Shown here: in pieces, positions 1 to 8,207 of the stretch
Position numbering within the stretch: the stretch's first letter is position 1
Layout of the letters: each line of letters begins with the position of its first letter
Origin: SAR116 cluster bacterium AG-426-I14
GTDB lineage: Bacteria; Pseudomonadota; Alphaproteobacteria; Puniceispirillales; Marisalimonadaceae
Assembly (NCBI GenBank): GCA_003210055.1
Contig: QCNS01000017.1
Location: 1-34,160, forward strand
DNA: 34,160 nt
Direction of reading: 5' to 3'
Made by a program: the position numbers and the translations under genes
The notes under the pieces: model-generated
What the model was told of the DNA's origin: nothing
Databases searched by the model: none
Seen by the model: the letters and a program-made list of their open reading frames with translations, nothing else

Positions 1-353
1 GTTGGTAATTCATTTTTAAGGTAATGTTTAAAGAGATATTTGTAATATTGAAATTCTGATTTTAAAAAAAATACATCTTCTATTGGTGGTTTATACCAAT
101 AATCAATTTTTCTTTTTAAAAATTTATTTCTAGGTTTATAAAAACTAAAGACGTTGTAATTAATAGTTTTTCCATATATGTCTTTATATCTATCTGAAAT
201 ATCATTTTTTTGCAATTGCAGCCAGTAAGGGTGAATTGTTAACAACATCTTTCTTCCAAGATGGCAAGATTTTTCTAATTTACTGATATCTTCCAAAAAA
301 AATCTTACTAGTATCAAATTTCTTTTACAAATATCTGAATATTTATATGCCAT
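1..353 (-). CDS. Hypothetical protein, 3' end beyond window
   Basis: An open frame runs on the minus strand from an ATG at 353 off the left edge, giving at least 117 residues without a stop. The protein begins MAYKYSDICKRNLILVRFFL. It is rich in Lys, Tyr, Phe and Trp, with segments such as HPYWLQLQ and IDYWYKPPIEDVFF, and has no signal peptide or clear membrane helix. I do not recognise the family. It is divergent from the GIY-YIG gene at 556, with about 200 bp of AT-rich DNA between them that could hold both promoters. The uninterrupted frame with normal codon use supports a real gene; the C-terminal part and the function cannot be seen. Confidence 0.6.
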   Translation of the reverse strand, partial: MAYKYSDICKRNLILVRFFLEDISKLEKSCHLGRKMLLTIHPYWLQLQKNDISDRYKDIYGKTINYNVFSFYKPRNKFLKRKIDYWYKPPIEDVFFLKSEFQYYKYLFKHYLKNELP

Positions 354-555
354 ATCATATTAACCTTAAAGATAGTTTATTAAATTATACTTAAAATTAT
401 TATGAAAAATTATGTCTTAAATTTGTCATTGTAAATTCTATTACTTTTTCTCAACATTGATAAATATTTCCTCTATAATAAAAATAAATTTTGAATATGT
501 ATTTTATGTTGATTTTTTGGAAAACTTTTTTAGAAAAAGATTAAAAATATAAATA

Positions 556-1734
556 ATGTTAAATGGTTGGATTTATATATTAAAGCATAATTCTGGACAG
601 AATGTTAAGGTTGGTGAAACACGAGTAAGTCCAGTTTTAAGAGAAAGGGATTATGTTAAAACTTATAAGTTAAGAGGCTTTAAACTTTTTAAAACATTCC
701 CTGTTCCTATTAATTCAAGACAAGACATAGAAAAAAGAGTTCACAGAAAATTAATTGATTTCCAATTAAGTGGGCTGGATAATGCTAAAGAAATATTTGC
801 TTGTTCTACAGATATAGCAGAAAAGGCAATTTTAGATTCTATAAATGAAAGTGAAATTTACCTAAAAGAACTAAATAGGCAAAAATTACAAGCATTTTTG
901 CAGAACAATGAAGAAAAAATTTATCTTGAAAAATTAGATATAGAGACAAAGTTTAAAAAAAAAATAACTCAAAACTGGGAAAAAAGTTCAGATTACAAAG
1001 AATTATTAAAAGAAAAAAAATTACAGCTTAAGAAACATCCATATAAAAGAAAAATACAGTTACCTTTTGTCTATTGGTTCTTTTTGTTTGTATTTGTTTT
1101 TAATTTCATTTTATTCGGTTGTGGAATGATTCAAAATCCAGAATTGGCAGATGAAACTGGATTTTATATTATGGGTTTCCTTGTTCTTTTAATTTTTCTA
1201 ATGATATTTTTTCCTTCTAGAAGAAGTTCCCTTAACAATAAATCAAATCAAATGCAAAATATAATTGAAAACAAAATTAAAATAAAGTTTCAAGAATTTT
1301 ATAAAAATGAAATGAATAAATTTAACAGGTATTATTACATTCATAGAAAATTATTTTTAGATACAGAAGATAAGTTGAATATTGAAGAAATTTTTTGTTT
1401 TAGTAGGGCAGAAGAAGAATTTATTATTGTAGAAATTTTTAAAAGAATTGATATAAATATCAAAAATATATTAAAATCAAAATCAATTAAGTTAGAGAAT
1501 TTAAAGTCTTACAATAAAAAGTTTGTGGATACCTTTTTAAAAGACTTATCTTGTTTAAAGAAAAAACAATTAAAATATGTAAATAAGCAAGTTGAAGAGT
1601 TGATAACTAAAATTTGGAAGTCTGAACCGATTATTCCTAATAAATCTAATTTAGAACTTATCAGATCATATCTAGATGGTACACCTGCGCAATTTTATTC
1701 TGATAGGATTTCATTACATAATTGGGTAGAATGA
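556..1734 (+). CDS. GIY-YIG (T5orf172-like) protein with two membrane segments
   Basis: A 392-residue protein. Residues 3-95 look like the T5orf172/MUG113 branch of GIY-YIG nucleases: WIYILK at 5-10, VKVGETR at 17-23, then IEKRVHRKL at 59-67 and a KEIFACS segment near 79-84. Residues 100-165 are charged and probably helical. Two hydrophobic stretches (about 171-191 and 203-220) look like membrane helices, and a charged C-terminal part of about 170 residues follows. GIY-YIG folds usually cut DNA; tethering one to the membrane is unusual and its role is unknown. A second protein with the same N-terminal domain lies at 13515-14909 with a different C-terminus. The gene starts an accessory run with the MORN gene 63 bp downstream. 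The domain call is fairly firm; nuclease activity is inferred. Confidence 0.75.
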   Translation: MLNGWIYILKHNSGQNVKVGETRVSPVLRERDYVKTYKLRGFKLFKTFPVPINSRQDIEKRVHRKLIDFQLSGLDNAKEIFACSTDIAEKAILDSINESEIYLKELNRQKLQAFLQNNEEKIYLEKLDIETKFKKKITQNWEKSSDYKELLKEKKLQLKKHPYKRKIQLPFVYWFFLFVFVFNFILFGCGMIQNPELADETGFYIMGFLVLLIFLMIFFPSRRSSLNNKSNQMQNIIENKIKIKFQEFYKNEMNKFNRYYYIHRKLFLDTEDKLNIEEIFCFSRAEEEFIIVEIFKRIDINIKNILKSKSIKLENLKSYNKKFVDTFLKDLSCLKKKQLKYVNKQVEELITKIWKSEPIIPNKSNLELIRSYLDGTPAQFYSDRISLHNWVE

Positions 1735-1797
1735 CATACCAAGAATGTTGCTATTTTACTGACCATAAAGGTTTGCATATAAAAGTAGTATAATATA

Positions 1798-2289
1798 ATG
1801 AATAAAAAAATAATTAATAACGAAGAAGATACAAACACAAGCACAGATTTTCTTATTGATGGATATGGTACGTATATTTATACAAATGGAGAGAGATATA
1901 CTGGTAAATTCAAAAATTATGACAGGGTTGGGCAGGGATCTTCTACCTATCTAAGTGGAGATAAATATGAAGGTTCATTTAAAAATGATAATAGATGCGG
2001 GAAAGGGACCTATACCTGGGCAAACGGAGATCAATATATAGGTGAATTCCTAGATAATGAAATAACTGGTCAAGGAACTTTTATTTGGGCAGATGGAGAT
2101 AAATACGTAGGTGAACTTAAGAATGGTAAGCTTAATGGAAAAGGTACTTATACTTTTGATTATGGTGATAAGTATGTAGGTGGATTTAAAGACGGGTTAC
2201 GTCATGGTAAAGGTACTTATACCTATGCAGATGGAACTGTTGAAAAAGGGTTTTGGAATAATAATTTAAGAATTCTACCCAAAAGTTAA
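1798..2289 (+). CDS. MORN-repeat protein
   Basis: A 163-residue protein made almost entirely of MORN repeats. Six units of about 23 residues are visible between residues 28 and 152, each with the pattern (Y/W)xxGDxYxGxFxxxxxxGxGTY, for example WANGDQYIGEF and WADGDKYVGEL. There is no signal peptide, so it should be cytoplasmic. MORN repeats form beta-hairpin rods that in bacteria are found in membrane-associated or scaffold proteins; no enzymatic domain is attached here. The N-terminal 20 residues are polar and of low complexity. The gene follows the GIY-YIG gene by 63 bp in the same direction, so the two may be co-transcribed, although I see no good ribosome-binding site. The repeat assignment is secure; the function is unknown. 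Confidence 0.9.
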   Translation: MNKKIINNEEDTNTSTDFLIDGYGTYIYTNGERYTGKFKNYDRVGQGSSTYLSGDKYEGSFKNDNRCGKGTYTWANGDQYIGEFLDNEITGQGTFIWADGDKYVGELKNGKLNGKGTYTFDYGDKYVGGFKDGLRHGKGTYTYADGTVEKGFWNNNLRILPKS

Positions 2290-2392
2290 TAAGTTTAATT
2301 ATTTTTCAATTTCTTTCTTAAAAGCTATTAATGATACTCTCTATAACTTTTACAAAAACTATGATCTGACAATCATTATTCATTAGTGATTC

Positions 2393-2409
2393 TTGTTCAT
2401 TGATCATGG
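2393..2409 (-). repeat. Fragment of dispersed repeat, left end
   Basis: TTGTTCATTGATCATGG differs by one base from the left end of the dispersed repeat read in reverse (TTGTTCATTGACCATGG). It lies about 30 bp before the small gene at 2442, whose 3' side carries the full reverse copy at 2791-2927, so this gene is bracketed by repeat material. Confidence 0.5.
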
Positions 2410-2441
2410 ACTAATTTAAAGTAATTTTGTATTTTATAAAC

Positions 2442-2789
2442 ATGCACATTTCTATTGAAGATAAAACTAAAGATAAAATTATTAATGATTTTAATGCTGA
2501 ACTTTATAAGCATTTTAATATAACTGTAGCTGATGCAAACTATTATATTGGCTATTATAATGGATATATTTATCAACTCATTGATCGTGTATATAAAAAG
2601 CATGGTCCAATAGGGTTAAGATCTGAACTTCGCTATATTATTCAATATTTAGATTTCTTATTTACAAAGCTAGAGAACAATTCTTTTTTTACCCTTTGTG
2701 TTTTAATATCCTATTATTTTCGTCTGTATTACAGGCATTACAGCCAAAGAAAGGTTTATCAAGTCAATCAATTGAGTTTTGTGTTTTAA
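2442..2789 (+). CDS. Small hypothetical protein
   Basis: An ORF of 115 residues from the ATG at 2442 (MHISIEDKTKDKIINDF); an in-frame TTG at 2427 is a less likely start. The first 80 residues are polar and probably helical, with NYYIGYYNGYIYQLIDRVY in the middle. The last 37 residues are hydrophobic and aromatic (FFTLCVLISYYF). The change of character coincides with a run of seven T at about 2683-2689, so a frameshift may have altered the C-terminus. The stop codon lies two bases before the right end of a full repeat copy. I do not recognise the family. The bracketing by repeat sequence on both sides suggests it arrived as a unit. Confidence 0.5.
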   Translation: MHISIEDKTKDKIINDFNAELYKHFNITVADANYYIGYYNGYIYQLIDRVYKKHGPIGLRSELRYIIQYLDFLFTKLENNSFFTLCVLISYYFRLYYRHYSQRKVYQVNQLSFVF

Positions 2790-2790
2790 T

Positions 2791-2927
2791 TCACCACCGT
2801 CCCTGATCCATTGACCATGGAATAATAAACAGAATAGAGGGTTACTGAACCCTTTTCTTAACTACAAACCAATATAATCAATACCCACACACCCTAAGAT
2901 TAAGGGATGGTTGTTCATTGACCATGG
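2791..2927 (-). repeat. Dispersed intergenic repeat, full copy A
   Basis: A complete 137-bp copy in reverse orientation. From the right end it reads TCACCACCGTCCCTGATCC, then CCATGG, then GGGTTACTGAACCC (a hairpin with 5-bp arms), ACTACAAACCAATATAATCA, a CCCTAAGATTAAGGG hairpin region, and TTGTTCATTGACCATGG. CCATGGTCAATG occurs at both ends in direct orientation. It matches the copies at 12113, 15077, 24559 and 30460 along its length. No long T-run follows the hairpins, so it is not an ordinary intrinsic terminator. Confidence 0.85.
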
Positions 2928-2944
2928 TTATGTGTCATCGTTAA
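2924..2944 (+). pseudogene. Remnant of trypsin-like gene 3' end
   Basis: ATGGTTATGTGTCATCGTTAA matches, with a single substitution, the last 21 bases of the trypsin-like gene at 12264-13421 (coding ...MVVCHR-stop). It directly abuts and overlaps the left end (CCATGG) of repeat copy A. I read it as a relic of a protease gene removed by recombination at the repeat. The rest of the 2945-3070 gap is AT-rich and contains nothing else I can identify. Confidence 0.6.
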
Positions 2945-3070
2945 GAAACTAAACAGTCTTCTTTCATAGGATTAACATTTTTATAAAATTGTATTAATCT
3001 TGAAAAAAATTTAAAAATTTCTACTAAATTATTTATTACATAATAAAATTTTGATAAATTTGAAATATCA

Positions 3071-5161
3071 ATGAAAAATTTTTTTTTATATATCATATTC
3101 ATACTTTTTTTCCATATTACAAACTCATTTGGAAATAGTTATGTTCCCATGAAAATTATATGTGGTAATACTGATTATTCTGATTTTCAAAATTATAACA
3201 TTGACGAAAATTTAGTTAGAAATTTATTACCAAATGAATTCATTATCACGTTAGATAAAACCAAACCTGAAATAGCATTATTTTTTTCAGGGAAAGTTTA
3301 TAAATACAAACGCACTTCAACTAAATTAATTGGCACAAATTTTTATAACTCTGGATACAATGGTAGTGTCTATATGATGTATTTTAACCATGGAAATTTT
3401 GGTGGATATAAAAATATTAAGTCTCAATTTAGATTATTCATAGGCGGACTATTTGAATGGTCAATTGGATTAAAAAATCACTCTTTTACTGAAGGTCACG
3501 CTAAAGGTTTTTGCAATATTGAAAATTTCGATGAATATGCAAATAGAAAAGTAAAGTATGGTGAAAAAAAATATATAAAGCCCGAAATATTTGAAAATAA
3601 AACTAAGAAAGTAGCTGAGAATATTAACTCAAGCACTCAAAAAATAAATTTAGATTTGCCCGAAGAACAATTTTGTAAAAGCTTACTAAGTAAATTTAGA
3701 AAATTACCCCCATATAAAGTTCCAAAAACTGAAAATTGTATTAAAACGATTAAAAACACAAAAAATCAAATAAGTGCAATGGATAAACTTGGGAAACAAG
3801 TTTTAGGAGGTTTTTATATTAATAATATTAATTCTTACACTGATTATAAATCTCAAGCAAAAAAAGAAAGTCTTTTATGTAATGAAAATTTCGTAACAGA
3901 AAATCATTTTAACTCTAATAAAAATTTATCATGTGATGTTTTAAATCAAAAAGAAATGACAATAAAAGTTTTTGGCAATAAAACTAATGAAATTTTAGGC
4001 TTTGGGGTTTATCAAACTAAAGAAAATCAAGAAAAATTTCGTTCTAAAATAGAAATGGATAATGTTAATAGATATTTTCATGAAATAGCAGTTTATAGTG
4101 CAAAAGGTTCATCATACAAAATGTATATTTATTATGATGAAAAAAGTTCTAAACTTGTGAGAGCTTATTTATTTCCTATACATACATTAAATGGTCAATT
4201 AGCCATTAATTACAATAAAAATCTCTCTAATAATAAAAGTTCCATAAATCCTGATAATAAAGAAAAAAAACTAATTGAAGAAGAGCGTAAACGTAAAGCA
4301 TTAGAAAAACGTATTGCAGAGTTAGAAAAAGCAAAGAAAAAAGAAGAGGCTTTAAGAAAAAAAGAAGAGGAAGCTAAAAAAATAGCAGAGGCTCAAAGAA
4401 AAAAGAAAGAAGAAGAAAATAGGAAAAAAGTTTCAACCCCTAAATTACTGGTTATAGGGACTGGAACTGGATTTTTTGTAAGTTCTAAAGGTCACGCAAT
4501 TTCTAATAATCATGTTATAGGAATCTGCAGAAAAATAGTAGCTAAGGTTGATGGTAAGTTTAGACAATTTAGAATTTTAAATACTGATACCGTTAATGAT
4601 TTAGGTTTGATAAAAGTTAACTATAATACTTTAAATTATTTAAATATTAAGAGTATTGGAGCAGAGTTAGGAGAAGATATTGTTACCTTTGGTTTTCCAT
4701 TATCAACCTCTTTAAGTTCAAGTGTGAAACTTAATAAAGGTATTGTTAGTTCTCTAAGTGGTCCAGGTAATAATTATTCTGAAATTCAAATTGATGCTGC
4801 TATCCAGCCTGGTAATAGTGGAGGGCCTGTTTTAAATATGGAAGGTCAAGTTGTTGGCGTAGCATCTTCGGGATTAAATAAAATTAAGATGATGGAAAAG
4901 GAAAAGTATATTCCAGAAAATGTAAATTTTGCTATTGCTTCTCCCATAGTAATTAATTTTCTAAAAGGAAACGATGTAGTTTTTGGAAATAAGTCTTTTA
5001 ATATTAAAAATACGAAAGAGTTAGCCAAAATAGGTAAACCGGCAACTATTCAGTTAATTTGTTTAAACACCAAAGCTCAACTTGAAATTTTGAGAAAGAA
5101 AAAAAAGCATATTAATATACTTTTAAATGAACCTGTTGAGTTAAAGGTTGACTTGAACTAA
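3071..5161 (+). CDS. Secreted trypsin-like (HtrA-type) serine protease, long form
   Basis: A 696-residue protein. An N-terminal signal peptide (MKNFFLYIIFILFFHITNSF) directs it to the periplasm or beyond. Residues of about 25-395 form a region I do not recognise. A Lys/Glu-rich coiled coil covers about 398-457 and contains ALEKRIAELEKA. The trypsin-like domain starts near residue 465: GTGTGFFVS, then His481 in SNNHVI, Asp510 in NDLGLIKV and Ser583 in PGNSGGPV, a complete catalytic triad. There is no PDZ domain after the protease. The shorter protease at 12264-13421 shares the signal-coiled coil-protease plan, including RIAELEK. The stop codon is followed after two bases by the right end of the dispersed repeat. 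The substrate is unknown. Confidence 0.85.
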   Translation: MKNFFLYIIFILFFHITNSFGNSYVPMKIICGNTDYSDFQNYNIDENLVRNLLPNEFIITLDKTKPEIALFFSGKVYKYKRTSTKLIGTNFYNSGYNGSVYMMYFNHGNFGGYKNIKSQFRLFIGGLFEWSIGLKNHSFTEGHAKGFCNIENFDEYANRKVKYGEKKYIKPEIFENKTKKVAENINSSTQKINLDLPEEQFCKSLLSKFRKLPPYKVPKTENCIKTIKNTKNQISAMDKLGKQVLGGFYINNINSYTDYKSQAKKESLLCNENFVTENHFNSNKNLSCDVLNQKEMTIKVFGNKTNEILGFGVYQTKENQEKFRSKIEMDNVNRYFHEIAVYSAKGSSYKMYIYYDEKSSKLVRAYLFPIHTLNGQLAINYNKNLSNNKSSINPDNKEKKLIEEERKRKALEKRIAELEKAKKKEEALRKKEEEAKKIAEAQRKKKEEENRKKVSTPKLLVIGTGTGFFVSSKGHAISNNHVIGICRKIVAKVDGKFRQFRILNTDTVNDLGLIKVNYNTLNYLNIKSIGAELGEDIVTFGFPLSTSLSSSVKLNKGIVSSLSGPGNNYSEIQIDAAIQPGNSGGPVLNMEGQVVGVASSGLNKIKMMEKEKYIPENVNFAIASPIVINFLKGNDVVFGNKSFNIKNTKELAKIGKPATIQLICLNTKAQLEILRKKKKHINILLNEPVELKVDLN

Positions 5162-5163
5162 TT

Positions 5164-5189
5164 ACCACCGTCCCTGATCCATTGACCAT
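5164..5189 (-). repeat. Dispersed repeat, right-end fragment
   Basis: ACCACCGTCCCTGATCCATT followed by GACCAT is the right end of the repeat in reverse orientation. It fills the gap between two convergent genes: it starts two bases after the protease stop, and its last T is the first base of the reverse-complemented stop codon of the CoiA-like gene. The rest of the repeat is missing. Confidence 0.75.
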
Positions 5190-6271
5190 TAATTTTTAGA
5201 TTTAACAACTCGCCAATATTTGCCACAGTAACCGTCTAAAAGACCTTGCCATTCAGTTGATGATTTAAAAGACACTCTGGATATTTCTTGATATTCATAC
5301 AAAGGCTTTTTAAAAAAATCAACAACTCCATAATCGATAAAATTCCCACAAAAATAACATGTATTCTCTAGTTCTTTACGTTTAAAAGATACTTTATGTT
5401 TAAGTTTTTTTAGACCTAATTTATAATTACTAGGAATACTTTTCAAAATCCTATTAATTATTCTATTATGTTTATAAAAAAAATCTAAAAAGACCCCATG
5501 ATGTAAATTACCGGAGTAATTTAAATCTAACATAAAAAGTATTTGAGGATTTGACTTACATGAAGAACACCATTTTTTTTTCGCTCTAAGTATGATATTT
5601 ATTTCAGAGTTCAATGGTAATCCAAATTGAAAGTATCCAGAAAAAACTGCTTCAAAAAATTTTTCTATTTTTAAAACTTCTTGCCAATTCTCTTTAAGTC
5701 TTCTGTCATGAGTATTCATATTATCGTGAGATGGTATTAAAGCTACAAACCCTTCTTTTAAATTGCCGCCTATACATATTGCAGGCAGGTCTCTAGTAAC
5801 AGGAAATCCTGGTTGACGAAGCAACCAAAGACCACGAATGCCACTCTCTTTATATCGTTGTTGCCTTCTAAGTGTTTCTTCATTCGTTTGTCCTGACCAC
5901 TGTATTTCAATTGCTATTTTGTGTTTTCCTTTTTGAGCAAGAACATCAGCTATCCATTCCTCGCCAGATGGTGTAACTCCTTTTACTTCAGTTTGAGATT
6001 TCCAACCATTCTTTCTTGCTGCAATCATAACAGCACGCTTTAAATAATGATGCTCTTCTGTTTCAGGAGCATAAACGCAATTTCCTTTTGTTTTATGAGC
6101 AAAAAACCTTGTTCCAAGACGTGATTGTTTTAAAACTACATTCGCATCACAGCAGGGCATCTTAAGATGATATGACTTCTTGTTTTCTTGTTTTAGCATA
6201 TCCCATTGATCATCAGGTAGATCAAAGGAATGGATATTATCACCTTTTTGATTAATACATCTTAAGGGCAT
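5189..6271 (-). CDS. CoiA-like nuclease-fold protein
   Basis: A 360-residue protein resembling the competence protein CoiA family. Residues 36-60 have MPCCDANVVLKQSRLGTRFF followed by AHK. Residues 100-155 carry the PD-(D/E)XK-like core: EEWIADVLA with Asp109, then IEIQWSGQT with Glu122 and Gln124, and RRQQRY and LWLLRQPGFP after it. Two CxxC pairs (C235/C238 in WCSSC and C305/C308 in CYFC) suggest a zinc-binding C-terminus. CoiA is linked to DNA uptake and recombination in Firmicutes; outside them, relatives are often on mobile DNA, so a role in DNA processing or defence is possible. It is convergent with the protease and lies between it and the integrase. Its stop codon sits in a repeat fragment. 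Confidence 0.75.
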   Translation of the reverse strand: MPLRCINQKGDNIHSFDLPDDQWDMLKQENKKSYHLKMPCCDANVVLKQSRLGTRFFAHKTKGNCVYAPETEEHHYLKRAVMIAARKNGWKSQTEVKGVTPSGEEWIADVLAQKGKHKIAIEIQWSGQTNEETLRRQQRYKESGIRGLWLLRQPGFPVTRDLPAICIGGNLKEGFVALIPSHDNMNTHDRRLKENWQEVLKIEKFFEAVFSGYFQFGLPLNSEINIILRAKKKWCSSCKSNPQILFMLDLNYSGNLHHGVFLDFFYKHNRIINRILKSIPSNYKLGLKKLKHKVSFKRKELENTCYFCGNFIDYGVVDFFKKPLYEYQEISRVSFKSSTEWQGLLDGYCGKYWRVVKSKN

Positions 6272-6486
6272 AAATAAAATTCTCTTTAAACTATTTATTA
6301 AATTTATTTAAAAAGGAAATAAAAGGAAAGGGTAAAAGGAAACCCGGCACATGAAACATGGTTTATTCTATTGTAATTAGAACGATATATTTATTCTAAA
6401 AAGCTATTTCTAATAGTGTTTCTACCATATTTTTTCAATCAGAAACGAAGAAAAATGACGCGGTGTCACTTACTATTAGACATGAA

Positions 6487-6571
6487 GTGTATAAGTGTAA
6501 CGAAAGTGTATAATAAGAAACCAGTAAAAACAATAACTTATACAAGTTTATACACTTATACATTTATACAC
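6487..6571. repeat. Iteron-like 8-mer array downstream of integrase 1
   Basis: The 364-bp gap 6272-6635 contains no convincing gene. Its notable content is an array of 8-mers: TTATACAC, TTATACAT, TTATACAC in tandem at 6548-6571, facing inverted units GTGTATAA, GTGTAA and GTGTATAA between 6487 and 6513. Read in the integrase direction this is three tandem GTGTATAA-type units followed by inverted copies, the same order as at 18767-18851 after the second integrase. It may bind a replication or directionality protein. Confidence 0.7.
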
Positions 6572-6635
6572 CTATTTTTAAAAAAATTTTATAAACAAAA
6601 AATTATGACAGAAACACTATGTAATTGACAAAGTC

Positions 6636-7865
6636 TTATACGGTTAATCTAGTTTTTTGAATTTTACGTGGGGAATTAATCTTAATAACTTTTACCTCAT
6701 CACAATAGAGATAATCATTCCATTGTTCCATAAGGTTTCTTCTTTTATCAAGAAGTTTTCCTCGTCTGTAAGCGGCTTCTATTTTATTGCTTATGCTATG
6801 CCCAAGAGCCATTTCTGATACCTCATTACCAAAGTTTGTAGTTTCACTAGCCCAATCTTTAAAAGAAGACCTCATTCCATGAATTGTAGCCTTAACATCA
6901 AGTTGTCTTTGAAGGGCTAATCTCATTGTGTTATTTGATATCGGTTTATTTTTTGGACCTTCAAAAATATAAACATTATTCTTACTTCTTTTTTTTAAAT
7001 CATTTAAAATACTAATCATTCTCTTTGTAAGTGGAACTATATGCTCTTGATTATTTTTCATTCTTTCAGGAGGGATAATCCACAAATTTTCATCAAAATA
7101 TATTTCTTCCCATAGAGCATTTATTACTTCTGTTGTTCTTGCTGCTGAAAGAATAGTGAATTCAAGAGCACTTCTAGTTACAGACGAGAGGGTGCTATGA
7201 TTTATTTTTTTAATTAGATTTGGTAATTGGTTGAAATCAATAGCTTTAAAATGATTTTTGCTCTTCTTAATTTTTGGGAGAGCTTGTTCAGCTAACTCAA
7301 CAGGATTATCTCCTTTAAGGTATCCTTTAGCTCGAGCCCATTTGAATATCATTCTTAATCTTTGTTTAATTTTCCTTGCTGTTTCACCTTTAGTATACCA
7401 AATAGGTGTAAGTATATTCAGTATATCACTTGATGTAACCTGAGATATTGGTTTCTTTCCTATATAGAAGTATGCATAACGTTCTAAAGAAGAAATCCAT
7501 GATTTAGCGAACTTTTTATTCTTCAAACTTGGCTCTACAATTTTAAACACATTTTCAGCACAAATTTGAAATGAAATATTCAAACCTTGTTCTTTTTTTC
7601 TCTCAAGAATTGGATCTAAGCCTGATTTAGCAAGACTTTTGTAGTATATTGCCATTTCCCTTGCTTTCTTCAAAGGTATAACTATTGAATTTCCGAAACC
7701 CATATCTCTTCTGCGACCGTTAACAGTCAAACGTAAAACCCATCTTTTTGCACCTGAAGGTTCAACTAGAAGATAAAGGTTATTTCCGTCTGCATAACGA
7801 CCAGGTATTTTTAACCGTGCGACTTCTAAAGCTGTAAGTTTATTTACTGGATGTCTAGAGCCCAT
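6636..7865 (-). CDS. int: Tyrosine recombinase / integrase, intact
   Basis: A 409-residue P4-type integrase. The N-terminal part (about 8-95) is the DUF4102-like arm-binding domain (NKLTALEVARLKIPGRYADG). A core-binding domain follows at about 100-185. The catalytic domain shows Arg243 in AARTTEV, His329-x-x-Arg332 in HGMRSS, His356 in ALGHS and the nucleophile Tyr366 in AAYRRG, so it should be active. It starts at ATG 7865 and is separated from the tRNA-Ser 3' end by an attachment arm; this is the usual position of an integrase at the tRNA end of an integrated island. The island would extend leftward, and I found no matching att core between 1 and 6600, so its far end is outside the window or lost. 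It is clearly related to the frameshifted integrase at 17258, and its promoter must lie in the att arm. Confidence 0.92.
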   Translation of the reverse strand: MGSRHPVNKLTALEVARLKIPGRYADGNNLYLLVEPSGAKRWVLRLTVNGRRRDMGFGNSIVIPLKKAREMAIYYKSLAKSGLDPILERKKEQGLNISFQICAENVFKIVEPSLKNKKFAKSWISSLERYAYFYIGKKPISQVTSSDILNILTPIWYTKGETARKIKQRLRMIFKWARAKGYLKGDNPVELAEQALPKIKKSKNHFKAIDFNQLPNLIKKINHSTLSSVTRSALEFTILSAARTTEVINALWEEIYFDENLWIIPPERMKNNQEHIVPLTKRMISILNDLKKRSKNNVYIFEGPKNKPISNNTMRLALQRQLDVKATIHGMRSSFKDWASETTNFGNEVSEMALGHSISNKIEAAYRRGKLLDKRRNLMEQWNDYLYCDEVKVIKINSPRKIQKTRLTV

Positions 7866-8031
7866 TTATTAATCCATCCCACATTTCATCCCACAATTTT
7901 ACCGCAGTTAAAAACAGGCGGCAAATAAAAAATAAATTAAGTAATTCCTGTAATCTATTGTTTTATATGGGAAATTATAAGATTAATATGAGATATTTTA
8001 ATGATTATTTTACTATGATGGCGGATGGGGT
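7865..8031 (-). other. Attachment site (attL-like): tRNA-Ser end plus integrase-side arm
   Basis: Read on the minus strand, ACCCCATCCGCCA (the tRNA 3' end) continues into about 150 bp leading to the integrase start. This includes CTGCGGTAAAATTGTGGGAT and a second GTGGGAT, the two starting 12 nt apart (7876-7882 and 7888-7894, reverse complement). The whole 167 bp recurs at 24756-24922 in the opposite orientation with four differences. The paired GTGGGA motifs are candidate integrase arm-binding sites. Confidence 0.8.
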
Positions 8032-8108
8032 GGGATTCGAACCCACGAAGGGCTTTCACCCTTGCCGGTTTTCAAGACCGGTGCTTTCAACCGCTCAGCC
8101 ACCCATCC
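8019..8108 (-). tRNA. tRNA-Ser(UGA)
   Basis: A 90-nt gene on the minus strand. The acceptor stem GGATGGG pairs with CCCATCC, followed by discriminator G and an encoded CCA. The anticodon stem CCGGT/ACCGG encloses the loop CTTGAAA, giving anticodon TGA. A long variable arm (CAAGGGTGAAAGCCCTT) identifies the class II serine type, and GGGTTCGAATCCC is the T arm. It is the integration target for the neighbouring integrase, whose core sequence is the 3' 13-14 bases; the tRNA itself is intact. Confidence 0.97.
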
Positions 8109-8207
8109 GTTATATCGTCTATAACAAGTCGTATTGACTATATCAAGATTTTATTTTTTTAATTAGCTAACATTAGATTTTATAATATTAATGTAGTATT
8201 AAGAATT

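Noticed and set aside
2817-2905. Hairpins of the dispersed repeat as intrinsic terminators
   Set aside because: The stems are short and no T-run follows on either strand; some effect on transcript ends remains possible.
6416-6628. A 70-codon open frame between the CoiA-like and integrase genes
   Set aside because: It runs through the 8-mer repeat array, its protein is repetitive (YTSLYTYTFIHLF) and no ribosome-binding site or family resemblance is seen; the repeats explain it.
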